A DNA stretch of 64,000 bases from Erythrobacteraceae bacterium E2-1 Yellow Sea (GTDB taxonomy: Bacteria > Pseudomonadota > Alphaproteobacteria > Sphingomonadales > Sphingomonadaceae), in contig JADCLP010000007.1 in the NCBI GenBank assembly GCA_014983025.1, forward strand, positions 1 through 64,000. Reading direction: 5' to 3'. The notes under the pieces were generated by a model. It did no database searches, was not told the DNA's origin, and saw only the letters and a program-made list of their open reading frames with translations. Positions 53,656 through 63,997 of the stretch are shown here, piece after piece (position 1 is the first letter of the stretch; each line of letters begins with the position of its first letter). The position numbers were made by a program, and so were the translations under genes.

Positions 53656-54616
53656 TAGTCGGGACCCATCTGGGGGATTGCATCCCCATCTGATCGCGCG
53701 TTTTCGCGCCGATGCCGCGCCACTATGGCCGGTGGGTGAACGGTTGGGCATTGCCGTTTCGGGCGGGCCAGACAGTATTGCCTTGCTTCTTCTGGCCCAT
53801 GCTGCCTGCCACGGCGATGTGGAGGCTGCCACGGTCGATCATGGCTTGCGGCCTGAAAGCGCGGAGGAGGCGGCGATGGTCGCTTCCCTATGCGCGGGTC
53901 TGGGCGTGCCGCATGAAATCCTGCCTGTATTGGTCGCCAGCGGCAATTTGCAAGCGCAGGCGCGGCAGGCGCGCTATGCCGCATTGGGCGGCTGGATGAC
54001 GCGCCGTGGGCTGAAACTGCTCGCCAGTGCGCATCATGCCGATGACCAGGCTGAAACACTGCTGATGCGCCTCAATCGGGGCAGCGGAATTGCAGGGCTG
54101 GCCGGAGTGCGTGCCAGTGCGCCTGTTCCAGGGCATGAGGAATTGCGGTTGATCCGCCCGCTGCTGCGCTGGCGCAAGGCTGAACTGGAGCGGGTTGTGG
54201 ATTCAGCCGGGATTGGGGCCGTACAGGACCCATCCAATCAGGACCCCAAATTCGATCGGGCGCGTTTGCGGCAGGCATTGGCGCAGGCTGATTGGCTGGA
54301 CCCGGTGGCTATGGCGCAAAGTGCGGGTAATCTGGCCGATGCGGCAGAGGCGCTGGAATGGGCGGCGCAGCGTGAGTGGGATGAATGCGTGGCGGAGGTT
54401 GAGGGCGGCCTGCTTTATACTCCACAGGCCCCACGCGCCGTGCGGTTGAATGTTCTGACGCGCGCTATCACGCAGCTTGGTAATGAACCGCGCGGTTCGG
54501 CAGTTGCCGCGCTGATTGATACGCTGGAACAGGGCGAGGGTGGCAATATCGCGGGCGTGTTGGTGAACCCTAGTCCGGACGGGTGGATGCTGCGACGCGA
54601 ACCCCCACGGAATTGA
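53621..54616 (+). CDS. tilS: tRNA(Ile)-lysidine synthase
   Basis: Modifies C34 of the minor tRNA-Ile(CAU) to lysidine. The PP-loop ATP motif is GIAVSGGPDSIALLLL, with AATVDHGLRPESAEEA and ASAHHADDQAETLLMRLNRGSGIAGLAG (in parts) as family phrases, and later IRPLLRWRKAELE and DPSNQDPKFDRARLR. The ATG at 53621 lies inside the cpoB-like gene (35-base overlap). A TTG at 53678 after a GGGGGA run is an alternative that would remove 19 poorly conserved residues. Confidence 0.92.
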   Translation: MRQAARKCAAIDSRDPSGGLHPHLIARFRADAAPLWPVGERLGIAVSGGPDSIALLLLAHAACHGDVEAATVDHGLRPESAEEAAMVASLCAGLGVPHEILPVLVASGNLQAQARQARYAALGGWMTRRGLKLLASAHHADDQAETLLMRLNRGSGIAGLAGVRASAPVPGHEELRLIRPLLRWRKAELERVVDSAGIGAVQDPSNQDPKFDRARLRQALAQADWLDPVAMAQSAGNLADAAEALEWAAQREWDECVAEVEGGLLYTPQAPRAVRLNVLTRAITQLGNEPRGSAVAALIDTLEQGEGGNIAGVLVNPSPDGWMLRREPPRN

Positions 54617-54839
54617 TCCGTCCCCGCGCCGCAGCTCCATTTTCTATTGGGTCGGCTCCATTTGGGCCAACCATGCCGGTTGCGGTGAAGTTCCAGTTCC
54701 GCTTCCCTACCAGGGCGGGAAGGGGATGTGGCCGCAACGCTGCGGTTATGCTGCGGGTTTCCCGCCGGTACCAGTGTGAAATCCAGACCGTCCCTGCCTG
54801 ATACGGCCCCGTTACAGGGGTTAACGCCCCTCGATCTGC
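54617..54839. other. gap between tilS and the PEPC-like gene
   Basis: No convincing gene lies here. A 72-codon frame (54583-54801) overlaps tilS and has no ribosome-binding site. A short inverted repeat AGGGG-TTAACG-CCCCT is present near 54815-54830, without a T-run, and could help stop the two convergent transcripts. Confidence 0.35.
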
Positions 54840-57632
54840 TTATCCATGTGCGCCAAAGACATTGGCGATGGTTGTGGAGAGCCGCAACACCAGCTGATAT
54901 GCGCGATCGATCGGGTCGATATAATCGCGCCTTATCAATGCGTAACCTTCACCCTCCCCATCGGGATAATCGCTGGGCGCATCGACCGCGAAATCGGTGA
55001 TTTGCGGGTAATCGGTGGGATAGGCGCGGCGCAATTGCGCCAGCGCATCGTCCACACGCAGGGTAAACACCATTTCCAGCACATCATCACGGCTGATGTC
55101 ATTGGCGCGGCTGAATGTGGGGATCGACACGGCCTTGATGAACATGTGCTGCAGCAGTGCCAGCCGCAGCGCCTGGGCAATGCCAATCGCGCGGCGAATA
55201 TCCTCTCGCCCCTCCAGCGGATGTTCATCGGGCAGCAGTTTCAGTAGGCGGTGCAGCTTCAATGCGTCCACCCGCAGGCGCGATGCCAGACGGCGGAATA
55301 CGCCAGCCCGATCATCCTTGGTCAGATATTCGGCCAGCGCCTCGCATGCATCAGACAAATGCGTTTCGATCCCGCGATAATTGCGGCTGGCCCAGTATGC
55401 GCTGTTGAACAATTCGCCATAGGCGGCCACCGTCTTGATGCTGGCGAGGGCATTGGAGGACCGCACCAGACGGACGAGTTGCCGCCCGCGTTCGCTTTCC
55501 TGCAACAGAGCTGCCAGATCTTCGTAAGCGCCATCGGCCGCGCTGCCGACCCCGGCGATCACATTCACCGGGTAACCCAGTTGCTGCAATATGGCATTGT
55601 GCGGGATGGCGCGGATCTGGCGCAGGCTCATATCGCGTTCGGCGCGGATATCGCTCTGGCGCCGCGAGACACGGCTGCCGGTGGGATTGAGCAAGCCCAG
55701 GCCAAAGGCGGTCAGCGCGCGTGAATAGGTCTGGCTTTCCAGATGATGGCGCTGGTGAGATCGGATCGCGCGGTAAAAATCCAGGCTGAGATCGGTGCGG
55801 CGATAGAACGGGTCTGTCGGCGCATCGGGATCGGTTTCGGCCGGACGCTGCTCCACGATCCGCGTCAGCGTGGCGCGCGCCAGTTCGGGCGTGGCGAAGA
55901 ACAGATAGCCATCGCCACCTTGGAAGCTCACTTCCGGCTCCAGCCTGATCCCCGCGCGCATAAAGCGGCGCTTGGCCCAGGGGCTGAGCGGCCATGTCAG
56001 CCGGTCTGCAAAGGAATCAGGGTGGGCGCCGCGGCCCATGCTTTCGCCATGCGTATTGAAGATCAGCGCGGCGACATCGGTCAGCCCGTTATTCTCAATC
56101 GCCTGTGCCAGCCGCCCTTGCAGCCGTTCAATCGCCAGACTGGCGGGGATTTGCCCGACAAAACGGCCTGCATCGGAAAAGCCTGTCTGCACAGCCACGC
56201 GACCGCGCTTGCGGACATATTGCTGATAATTGGGTTCAGCAAGCAAGGCATCAAGGAACCGCCCGCCATGTTCCAGCGCACTTTCGGTTTCGAACAGGGG
56301 CGAAACATCGACCTTGTCTTCCACCCCGAACAGCCGCGCGAAATAGAGTGCGGCAAGGATGGTGGATGGTTGTTCGCATTCAGCAATCAGCATGCGAATG
56401 GGCGCATCAGCATCCACATGCTCCAGGATTTGCGCCATGGCCAGGAACTGGCGGATCGCAGTAGAGCTTTCGATGGCCAATGCCGCAAAATTGCTGCGCA
56501 GGGGTTTCACATTGTTCAGGATTTCGCGCAGTGTAGCCATTGCGCCACGACTGCCCAGATCCAGAACATTGTCCGGGTCAATCCGGCGGCGGATTGCATT
56601 GTGCAATTGGCTGGAATTCACGCGGAAATGGATCCAGCCCATGCCCAGGCCATCGGCCCGCATGGCGCAGGCCAGCGTTTTTAGCTGTATGGCACGGTCT
56701 GTTGGGGCATCTCGCGCCTCTGCCTCCAACCGTTCAATATAGGGTGTTAGCGACAACAGCTTGCGCGGATCGCTGGCGGTCAGCCGGTTGGCGGCATTTG
56801 AAAGTGCCGCTGGGTCATTCAGATCAGCGGCAAAATCATGCGCCCTCTCGCGTGCATAATCGAGCGCCGGGCGCAGTTCACCCAGCATGGCGTGGCTGGC
56901 ATCTATCGCTTCCAGTGCGGTGACGTAACGATCGATCCGCTGCACCTTTTCCGAGAGGCGAAAACCGATGGAATCATACCATTTGATGTCGGTCCGGCCA
57001 TCCATGTCATAGCCCACCCAGCTGGCAAAGCGGAAGGGCAATGGGGCCAGTTTATGCCAGCGATCTGGCCAGTTATCGGCAGCATGCTGCAAAACCTCTC
57101 CCACAATCGCATCGCGCGCATCCTGGGCATTGGCAATGGCGCGCATGGCACGGTCATGTTCGTAATCCAGCGTAACGGCGGGCCGGTCACGTTCCACCAC
57201 GCAGACTTCTTCGCCAATTTCAGCATTGCTGCTGGCGGCTTCTGCAACTGCGCGGTGTTGTTCGGGCGTCAGCAGGAAGGTGGGGTGGGCGGTAAACACG
57301 GCATGCAGTTGTGGCCGTTCCCATTGATCACGAAGTTTTCCAAAATCACCTGCCTCCAGCCCGCTGGACAGCGCCGATTGGTTGGCTTCAGGATTAACCG
57401 GGGACACCAGATTATGCAGCCGTTTGGCGCGTGCCTGCATGGAATGGCATTCCAGTTCAGCGATCAGTGCTTCGATATGGCAGAGGTCGATTTCACCCGA
57501 TTCCAGTGCACGTGACATGTCCAGGCCCAGTTGGAATACCGGGTTGAACAGGGGTGTCTCCCGCGTGCGGGCATGCATTTGGTGTAATCGTTCGGCCAGA
57601 TCGGCAACGGAGTTTAAACTGGGTTCAGTCAT
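54840..57632 (-). CDS. divergent phosphoenolpyruvate carboxylase family protein
   Basis: Full-length (930 aa) PEPC-family protein at the end of the Entner-Doudoroff operon. PEPC phrases are recognisable: VFTAHPTF (catalytic His at H116), SWVGYDMDGRTD (204-215), IHFRVNSS near R337, SPLFETE with metal ligand E448, TGFSDAGRFVG with metal ligand D487, and FNTHGESMGRGAHP with R534. Compared from memory with E. coli PEPC, K546 is R490, H579 is N526 and R581 is H528, and the TAHPTE glutamate is Phe. So the fold and metal site are kept but several catalytic positions differ. It may be an atypical PEPC or a paralogue with another function. The start overlaps eda by 4 bases. Confidence 0.8.
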   Translation of the reverse strand: MTEPSLNSVADLAERLHQMHARTRETPLFNPVFQLGLDMSRALESGEIDLCHIEALIAELECHSMQARAKRLHNLVSPVNPEANQSALSSGLEAGDFGKLRDQWERPQLHAVFTAHPTFLLTPEQHRAVAEAASSNAEIGEEVCVVERDRPAVTLDYEHDRAMRAIANAQDARDAIVGEVLQHAADNWPDRWHKLAPLPFRFASWVGYDMDGRTDIKWYDSIGFRLSEKVQRIDRYVTALEAIDASHAMLGELRPALDYARERAHDFAADLNDPAALSNAANRLTASDPRKLLSLTPYIERLEAEARDAPTDRAIQLKTLACAMRADGLGMGWIHFRVNSSQLHNAIRRRIDPDNVLDLGSRGAMATLREILNNVKPLRSNFAALAIESSTAIRQFLAMAQILEHVDADAPIRMLIAECEQPSTILAALYFARLFGVEDKVDVSPLFETESALEHGGRFLDALLAEPNYQQYVRKRGRVAVQTGFSDAGRFVGQIPASLAIERLQGRLAQAIENNGLTDVAALIFNTHGESMGRGAHPDSFADRLTWPLSPWAKRRFMRAGIRLEPEVSFQGGDGYLFFATPELARATLTRIVEQRPAETDPDAPTDPFYRRTDLSLDFYRAIRSHQRHHLESQTYSRALTAFGLGLLNPTGSRVSRRQSDIRAERDMSLRQIRAIPHNAILQQLGYPVNVIAGVGSAADGAYEDLAALLQESERGRQLVRLVRSSNALASIKTVAAYGELFNSAYWASRNYRGIETHLSDACEALAEYLTKDDRAGVFRRLASRLRVDALKLHRLLKLLPDEHPLEGREDIRRAIGIAQALRLALLQHMFIKAVSIPTFSRANDISRDDVLEMVFTLRVDDALAQLRRAYPTDYPQITDFAVDAPSDYPDGEGEGYALIRRDYIDPIDRAYQLVLRLSTTIANVFGAHG

Positions 57633-58243
57633 CCCATCAGCCTCATAGCGTTGCGCGCAGTCGCTTCAACAGCGTCTTCATCCGGCTTACCACGAGGTGA
57701 AACCCAACTGCCACCCACGCAAAGGACAGGGTCAAATGCCAGCCATTCTGCGGCATTTTCCGGCCCGATACCGCCCGTGGGGCAGAATTTGCACTGGTGG
57801 AATGGCGCCGCCAGCGCCTTCAATGCCGGCAGTCCACCCGATGTCATGGCCGGGAAGAATTTGAAATGCGCAAGGCCCAAATCCAGGCCCAGCATGATAT
57901 CGCCCGCATTGGCAACGCCTGGCAGGTAAGGCATGCCCACATCCAGACAGGCGCGGCCCAGCTGTTCGGTCAAACCTGGCGAGACGACGAATTCGGCACC
58001 TGCCGCCTGTACCTGTTCCAGCTGTTGCGGGTTAATCACCGTGCCCGCGCCCACGATCGCACCTGGCACCTGTTTCATGGCGGTGATCACATCCAGTGCC
58101 ACGGGGGTACGCAGCGTTACCTCCAGCACGCGAAGGCCACCTGCGACCAATGCCCGCGCCAATGGTACGGCATGTTTAACCTCATCCACCACGATCACGG
58201 GGATGACGGGCGCGGTGCGCATGATGGTTTCTATATCGCTCAA
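57629..58243 (-). CDS. eda: KDPG/KHG aldolase
   Basis: Splits 2-keto-3-deoxy-6-phosphogluconate into pyruvate and glyceraldehyde-3-phosphate, the second step of the Entner-Doudoroff pathway. The catalytic glutamate is in VLEVTLRTP, and the Schiff-base lysine is in HFKFFPA. CPTGGIGPENAAEWL and GGSWVSP are further family phrases. The length of 204 aa is normal. It overlaps glk upstream and the PEPC-like gene downstream, each by 4 bases. Confidence 0.95.
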   Translation of the reverse strand: MSDIETIMRTAPVIPVIVVDEVKHAVPLARALVAGGLRVLEVTLRTPVALDVITAMKQVPGAIVGAGTVINPQQLEQVQAAGAEFVVSPGLTEQLGRACLDVGMPYLPGVANAGDIMLGLDLGLAHFKFFPAMTSGGLPALKALAAPFHQCKFCPTGGIGPENAAEWLAFDPVLCVGGSWVSPRGKPDEDAVEATARNAMRLMG

Positions 58244-59214
58244 GCGAGATGCTCCTTGGCAAAAGCTGCTGCGGCCCCAAACAGGCCGGGTTGGGGGTGG
58301 ATGATCAGTTTTACGGGAATGCTGGCCATCAGGCTTTCAAACCGTCCCTTGGCACCGAAACGTTCGGCAAAACCTGACTGTGGCAAATGGTCGCGCAGCC
58401 GATAACCCAACCCGCCGGCGATCACGACCCCGCCAAAACCGCCCTGGGCCAGAGCAATATCACCCGCCACCCCGCCCAATGCCATGCAAAACCGATCCAA
58501 TGCGGCACTGGCCAGCGCGTCTTCGCCAGACAGGGCGCGGGTCCAGATGGCAACATCCTCTTCCTCGCCCACCTGTCGCCCCTCCATTACGGCGAGCGTT
58601 TGATAGATCTCGCAAATGGCAGGGCCGGCCACCACACGCTCTGCCGAGACCCGATTATGGCGCTTGCGCAGGCGGGCAAGAATGGCATCTTCGATTGCAT
58701 CGCGCGGGGCAAAGTCGATATGCCCGCCCTCTGTCGCGGTAACGCGATAATCAGCACCTGAACGCCACAGATGCGCCACGCCCAACCCCGTGCCAGGGCC
58801 GATTACGCTGATCGTGCCATCGCTTGCCAATGGCTGATCAGGCCCGGTGATATGCGCAAACTGGTCTTGTGGTGCGCGTGCCACGGCATGTGCCACAGCG
58901 GCAAAATCATTGACGATGGTGAAATCAGCCGCACCCAGCTTTTCATGAATCAGGGCCGGGCGGATGATCCATGGGTTGTTGGTAAAACGGATGACATCAC
59001 GATTGACCGGCCCGGCAATGGCCATGGCCACGCGTGGGGGCAAAGTGCCACCTTTCCTCTCTCGAAAATCCTCCCACGCGGTCTGAAAGCTGGCGTGATC
59101 TGCCGTATGCAGCGTTTCTGGCTGGTCCAGCGTAATGGTGCCATCATCGCCAATGCTGGCAATGCAGAAACGGGCATGGGTGCCGCCAATATCGACGCTG
59201 ACGATATCCGTCAT
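58240..59214 (-). CDS. glk: glucokinase
   Basis: Phosphorylates glucose with ATP. It is a ROK-independent bacterial glucokinase of 324 aa. The phosphate motif VDIGGTHARFCIA is at about 6-18. INNPWIIRP-type (TNNPWIIRP), VNDFAAVAHA, VIGPGTGLGVAHL, EGGHIDFAPRD and GGVVIAGGLGYRL are the family phrases. The ATG at 59214 is preferred. The frame to 59289 overlaps edd and adds 25 non-family residues. It lies 19 bases after edd. Glucose entry into the pathway is thus encoded in the same operon. Confidence 0.94.
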   Translation of the reverse strand: MTDIVSVDIGGTHARFCIASIGDDGTITLDQPETLHTADHASFQTAWEDFRERKGGTLPPRVAMAIAGPVNRDVIRFTNNPWIIRPALIHEKLGAADFTIVNDFAAVAHAVARAPQDQFAHITGPDQPLASDGTISVIGPGTGLGVAHLWRSGADYRVTATEGGHIDFAPRDAIEDAILARLRKRHNRVSAERVVAGPAICEIYQTLAVMEGRQVGEEEDVAIWTRALSGEDALASAALDRFCMALGGVAGDIALAQGGFGGVVIAGGLGYRLRDHLPQSGFAERFGAKGRFESLMASIPVKLIIHPQPGLFGAAAAFAKEHLA

Positions 59215-59233
59215 ATTTGCACTCCGCCCGCCA

Positions 59234-61042
59234 TCACAAACCAGCCGTTGCCAACATGGCTGATGCGCCTTGTTCGGCCCCATCAGCATGCATGCGCATC
59301 ATGGCGAACAATTCGCGCCCCACACCCATTTGCGGTGTGGGATCGGTTACGGGATCGCGTGCAGAAAGATCGGCATCGGTGGAAAGTGCACCTGTTTGCG
59401 CGCACAGCCGCACCATGTCGCCATCGCGCAGCTTGCTCAAGGGGCCGCCGCCCAGCGCCTCTGGCGTGACATGGATCGCGGCAGGCACCTTGCCCGATGC
59501 GCCGGACATGCGGCCATCTGTCACCAGCGCCACGCGGTATCCGCGATCCTGCAATACGCCCAGCGGCGGGGTCAGCTTGTGCAATTCGGGCATGCCATTG
59601 GCGCGTGGCCCCTGGAACCGCATGACCACGACCACGTCGCGGTCCAACTCGCCCAGTTTGAATGCTTCCACCACATCGGCCTGATCTTCGAATATGCGGC
59701 AGGGGGCTTCGATCGTCCAACGCGATTGATCGACCGCCGAACTCTTGAAACAGGCGCGGCCCAGATTGCCTTGTACCAGCCGCATCCCGCCATCTGGATG
59801 GAACGGCTCGGCAGCGGGGCGCAGCATATCGGTATCGCCGCTTGGCCCCACATCGCGCCAGACCAGTGAATCATCATCATCCAGGCCCGGCTCGCGTGCG
59901 TAGTCTGCCATTCCGCCTTCGCTCACCGTCAGGATATCGCCGTGGCAAAGCCCTGAATCCAGCAATTCGCCAATGACATAGCCCATGCCACCCGCATCAT
60001 GGAAATGGTTCACGTCACCTGCGCCATTGGGATAGACGCGGGCGATCAGCGGGACCACGCCAGACAATTCTGAAAGATCGTCCCAGTCGAAGCAGATACC
60101 CGCTGCGCGTGCCATGGCGGGGATATGGATCGCATGGTTGGTCGATCCGCCCGTTGCAAGCAGGCCAATGGCAGCATTGATGATCGCCTTTTCATCCACG
60201 CATTGTGCCATTGTGCGGGTGGTGGTGCCTGACAGTTCAGCCAGCCTATGCACCGCTGCACGGTCCAGCGCCTGCCGTAATTTGGTGCCCGGCTGGACAA
60301 AGGCGCTGCCTGGAACATGCAGCCCCATCATTTCCATCATCATCTGGTTGGAATTGGCCGTGCCGTAAAAAGTGCAGGTGCCGGGAGAATGGTAACTGCC
60401 CATCTCGCTGGCCAGCAATTCATCACGCGTCGCCTTCCCTTCTGCATAAAGCTGGCGCGTGCGCTGCTTTTCCTTGTTTGCAATGCCGCTGGGCATGGGG
60501 CCGGAGGGGACGAAGATTGCGGGCAAATGGCCAAAGCGCAGCGCGCCGATGACGAGGCCGGGCACGATCTTGTCACATATACCCAGCAGCGCCATGCCAT
60601 CATAAACGGCATGGCTCATGGCAATGGCGGTGGACATGGCAATGACATCGCGGCTGAACAGCGACAATTCCATGCCATCCTGCCCCTGTGTCACCCCGTC
60701 ACACATGGCGGGTGTCGCGCCTGCCACCTGGCAGGTCGCGCCCACTTCGCGTGCGTAGATCTTCATGCGTTCGGGGTATCGGCCATAGGGTTGATGCGCG
60801 CTCAGCATGTCATTGTAAGAGGTAACGATGCCGATATTGGGCCCGCTGGTTGCCTTTAACGTGGCCTGATCCTCCAGCGCCCCGGCATAGGCATGGGCAA
60901 GGTTGGAACAGGATACATGCGCCCTGTCAGGCCCGCGTTCTGCCTCTCGTCGCATTAAATCGAGATAGGCCGCGCGGCGGCTGCGCGATTTGTCGATCAC
61001 ACGTTGTGTGACCTTGGCGATGGTGTCGTTGAGATCAGTCAT
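59234..61042 (-). CDS. edd: phosphogluconate dehydratase
   Basis: Dehydrates 6-phosphogluconate to KDPG, the first committed Entner-Doudoroff step, using a [4Fe-4S] cluster. Family phrases are [55 protein letters not shown] (in parts), [41 protein letters not shown] (in parts), GGSTNHAIH and [20 protein letters not shown]. Cluster cysteines are in CDG, CDK and GTCTFYG. The length of 602 aa is normal. It overlaps zwf by 8 bases. Confidence 0.95.
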   Translation of the reverse strand: MTDLNDTIAKVTQRVIDKSRSRRAAYLDLMRREAERGPDRAHVSCSNLAHAYAGALEDQATLKATSGPNIGIVTSYNDMLSAHQPYGRYPERMKIYAREVGATCQVAGATPAMCDGVTQGQDGMELSLFSRDVIAMSTAIAMSHAVYDGMALLGICDKIVPGLVIGALRFGHLPAIFVPSGPMPSGIANKEKQRTRQLYAEGKATRDELLASEMGSYHSPGTCTFYGTANSNQMMMEMMGLHVPGSAFVQPGTKLRQALDRAAVHRLAELSGTTTRTMAQCVDEKAIINAAIGLLATGGSTNHAIHIPAMARAAGICFDWDDLSELSGVVPLIARVYPNGAGDVNHFHDAGGMGYVIGELLDSGLCHGDILTVSEGGMADYAREPGLDDDDSLVWRDVGPSGDTDMLRPAAEPFHPDGGMRLVQGNLGRACFKSSAVDQSRWTIEAPCRIFEDQADVVEAFKLGELDRDVVVVMRFQGPRANGMPELHKLTPPLGVLQDRGYRVALVTDGRMSGASGKVPAAIHVTPEALGGGPLSKLRDGDMVRLCAQTGALSTDADLSARDPVTDPTPQMGVGRELFAMMRMHADGAEQGASAMLATAGL

Positions 61043-62474
61043 GCCAGCTCACCCCGTCACGTTCGGCCAGGGCAACGGCGGCACTGGGGCCCCATGTGCC
61101 AGAGGTATAAGACTTGGGCCTGAGTTCTTCTGCGTGCCACTGTGCGCGGATGGCATCGATCCAGTGCCATTGCGCCTCAACCTCGTCGCGCCGCACAAAC
61201 AGCGTCTGGTCCCCTTCGATCAAATCCAGCAGCAACCGTTCATATGCGATGCGGCGTACTGTGCCGGAAAAGGCATCGGGCATGGCGATATCCAGCGGCA
61301 CCTGCCGCAGACGAATCCCTTCGCGGTCCAGCCCTGGAACCTTGGTCATCAATGACAGGGTGATGTTTTCTTCAGGCTGGATCCCGATCACCAGCCGGTT
61401 GGGGCGGATGCTGGCGCCCTTGCCGGCAAATATTGAATGCGGAACGCAACGGAATTGCACCACAATTTCGGTTACGCGTTCGGGCAGACGTTTGCCTGTG
61501 CGCAGATAGAAGGGCACGCTCTTCCACCGCCAATTGTCGACATGCCCCTTGATCGCGACGAAGGTTTCTGTCTCAGATGGCTGGCCCAATTCCTCTTCAT
61601 ATCCGGGAACGGCATCCTTGCCGATAACACCTGCGCCATATTGACCGGTTACCGATTCACCAGCGGAAATCTGGCGCAATGCGCGCAGAACCTTGACCTT
61701 TTCATCGCGGATGGCCGTGGCATCGAAACTGGTGGGCGGCTCCATCGCCACCAGCGCCAGCAATTGCAGCATGTGGTTCTGCACCATGTCACGCAGCGCG
61801 CCAGCATCGTTATAGAATGCGACACGCCCTTCCAGCCCAACAGTTTCCGCGACTGTGATCTGGACGTGTTCGATATAGTTTGAATTCCAGATCGGTTCGA
61901 ACAGTACATTGGCAAAACGCAGCGCCAATAGGTTCTGCACTGTTTCCTTGCCCAGATAGTGATCGATCCGGAAAATACGGTCTTCGGGATAGGCTGCGGC
62001 CACCGCATCATTGATCTGGCAACTGCTGGCCAGATCTGTACCCAGTGGCTTTTCAAGGCACATGCGCACATTGGGACCATCCAGTCCGGCATGTTGCAGC
62101 CCCGCGATTGTGGGGCCGAACAGACTGGGGGCGGTCGACAGGAAAATCGCCAATCCCTGATCAGGGTTGCCCACCTTGGCAGCCAGTTCTGTGTAACCTT
62201 CCAGCGTGGTGGCATCCAAGGTCTGGTAATGCAGGCGATTGAGAAAGTCGGCCATGCCGCCGCGCCGGTCTGCGGGCAGGAATTTCTCCAGAGCTTCGCG
62301 CGCGAAATTGCGGAAGCTGTGATCGTCCAGTTCAGATCGCGCAGTACCGATAATGTTCAGATTGGCCGGCATCAACCCTTCGGCGTCGAGCGCGCAGAGT
62401 GAAGGTAATAGCATCCGCTGCGACAGGTCCCCCGTCGCGCCGAACAGTAATAATCTGTCAGCCGTAAAGCTCAT
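61035..62474 (-). CDS. zwf: glucose-6-phosphate 1-dehydrogenase
   Basis: Oxidises glucose-6-phosphate to 6-phosphogluconolactone, reducing NAD(P). The nucleotide motif [14 protein letters not shown] is at about 9-22. The active-site signature is [63 protein letters not shown] and [20 protein letters not shown] are family phrases. The length of 479 aa is typical. It is the first gene of the operon zwf-edd-glk-eda-PEPC-like. pgl is not in the operon. Confidence 0.95.
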   Translation of the reverse strand: MSFTADRLLLFGATGDLSQRMLLPSLCALDAEGLMPANLNIIGTARSELDDHSFRNFAREALEKFLPADRRGGMADFLNRLHYQTLDATTLEGYTELAAKVGNPDQGLAIFLSTAPSLFGPTIAGLQHAGLDGPNVRMCLEKPLGTDLASSCQINDAVAAAYPEDRIFRIDHYLGKETVQNLLALRFANVLFEPIWNSNYIEHVQITVAETVGLEGRVAFYNDAGALRDMVQNHMLQLLALVAMEPPTSFDATAIRDEKVKVLRALRQISAGESVTGQYGAGVIGKDAVPGYEEELGQPSETETFVAIKGHVDNWRWKSVPFYLRTGKRLPERVTEIVVQFRCVPHSIFAGKGASIRPNRLVIGIQPEENITLSLMTKVPGLDREGIRLRQVPLDIAMPDAFSGTVRRIAYERLLLDLIEGDQTLFVRRDEVEAQWHWIDAIRAQWHAEELRPKSYTSGTWGPSAAVALAERDGVSWHD

Positions 62475-62617
62475 TGCAGGACTCGCCCTTCCAATATGCC
62501 GTGCATTCTATTGTGCATTGCAACACGCAACCTAGCAAGGGTGACGTGGAAGCGCCATTGTCACGCATACCAATTCACGCGGTTATGCGGGTCAGCAATT
62601 GGGCATTGTGGGGCAGG
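62475..62617 (-). promoter_or_regulatory. leader/promoter region of zwf
   Basis: This 143-base gap lies between rimO (upstream on the same strand) and zwf. On the minus strand it carries a direct repeat, ATGCAC-AATAGA-ATGCAC, about 35 bases before the zwf ATG. This could be an operator half-site pair for a sugar-responsive regulator, but that is only inference. No clear -35/-10 was found. Confidence 0.3.
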
Positions 62618-63997
62618 TCAAGACTGGCTGATTACCCCGAACAAATCATGCGCGTCGGCATCTTCGACCGTGACATTAACGAAAGTGCCGGAGGCAAGAT
62701 CGGCCGGGACATTGCGCAGATAGACTGCGCCATCGATTTCTGGCGCATCGGCCTGAGACCGGCCGGTGGCACCAACATCGCCATCTTCATCCGGTTCGCC
62801 AACTTCATCAATGATGACGGGAATGGTCTTGCCAATCTTGGCCTGAAGCTTTGCAGCGCTGATCCGCTCGGTCACTTCCATGACGCGGGCGTAGCGTTCT
62901 TCTTTCACCTCTTCCGGCACAGGATCGGGCAGGGTATTGGCCTGTGCCCCTTCAACGGGTTCGAAGCGGAACGCGCCGACACGGTCCAATTGAGCTTCTT
63001 CCAGCCAATCGAGCAAATAGCGCAAATCATCTTCCGTCTCGCCCGGAAAACCGACCACAAAGCTGGATCGAATGGCGATATCGGGGCAGATTTCGCGCCA
63101 GTTTTTCAGTCGTTCCAGCACCTTTGCCTCATTCGCCGGGCGTTTCATGGCGCGCAGCACATTGGGCGCAGCATGCTGGAAGGGAATGTCGAGATAGGGC
63201 GTTAGTAGCCCTTCCGCCATCAGCGGGATTACCGCATCGACATGGGGGTAGGGATAGACATAGTGCAACCGCACCCAGGGTTGTGCCCCCTCAGGCGTTT
63301 TCAGCTGGCCCAGTTCACGCGCCAGATCGGTCATATGCGCGCGGACAGGGTGGCCCTTCCACATGCGTTCCTCATGCCGGATATCGACGCCATAGGCCGA
63401 TGTGTCCTGGCTGATGACCAGCAGTTCCTTCGTGCCTGCAGCAACCAGTTTTTCCGCTTCGCGCAACACGGCGTCCACCCGGCGGCTGGCCAGTTTGCCG
63501 CGCAATTGCGGGATGATGCAGAAGGCACAGCTATGGTTGCAGCCTTCGGAAATCTTCAGATAACTGTAATGGCGCGGGGTGAGCTTTACGTCCATCTGCG
63601 GGACCAGATCGACAAAAGGTCCCTGTGTCGGTGGCGCAGCCTCATGCACCGCTTCCACCACCTGTTCATATTGGTGTGCGCCTGTCACCGCCAGCACGGC
63701 AGGGAATTTGGCGCGAATCACATCGGCCTCTTCCCCCATGCAGCCGGTCACGATCACGCGGCCATTTTCGGCAATCGCCTCACCAATGGCGGACAGGCTT
63801 TCTTCCTTGGCAGAGTCAAGAAAACCGCAGGTGTTGACCAGCACCACATCCGCGCCAGCGTAATCCGGGCTCATGGCATAGCCATCGGCGCGCAGCTTGG
63901 TCAGGATCCGTTCGGAATCGACCAGTGCCTTGGGGCAGCCCAGGGATACCATGCCGACCTTCTTCTGGTCGGGAATCGAGGCAGGGGTGGTGTTCAT
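62618..63997 (-). CDS. rimO: ribosomal protein S12 methylthiotransferase RimO
   Basis: Radical SAM enzyme that methylthiolates an aspartate of S12. The N-terminal MTTase domain has [34 protein letters not shown] and [11 protein letters not shown] (three cluster cysteines). The radical SAM loop is [24 protein letters not shown]-terminal TRAM-like domain contains [30 protein letters not shown]. The [27 protein letters not shown] region (in parts) is RimO-specific rather than MiaB. The length of 459 aa is normal. The start is 3 bases from the window end. Confidence 0.95.
   Translation of the reverse strand: MNTTPASIPDQKKVGMVSLGCPKALVDSERILTKLRADGYAMSPDYAGADVVLVNTCGFLDSAKEESLSAIGEAIAENGRVIVTGCMGEEADVIRAKFPAVLAVTGAHQYEQVVEAVHEAAPPTQGPFVDLVPQMDVKLTPRHYSYLKISEGCNHSCAFCIIPQLRGKLASRRVDAVLREAEKLVAAGTKELLVISQDTSAYGVDIRHEERMWKGHPVRAHMTDLARELGQLKTPEGAQPWVRLHYVYPYPHVDAVIPLMAEGLLTPYLDIPFQHAAPNVLRAMKRPANEAKVLERLKNWREICPDIAIRSSFVVGFPGETEDDLRYLLDWLEEAQLDRVGAFRFEPVEGAQANTLPDPVPEEVKEERYARVMEVTERISAAKLQAKIGKTIPVIIDEVGEPDEDGDVGATGRSQADAPEIDGAVYLRNVPADLASGTFVNVTVEDADAHDLFGVISQS

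Noticed and set aside
54583..54801. 72-codon frame between tilS and the PEPC-like gene
   Set aside because: It overlaps the tilS end, lacks a ribosome-binding site and matches no family I know.
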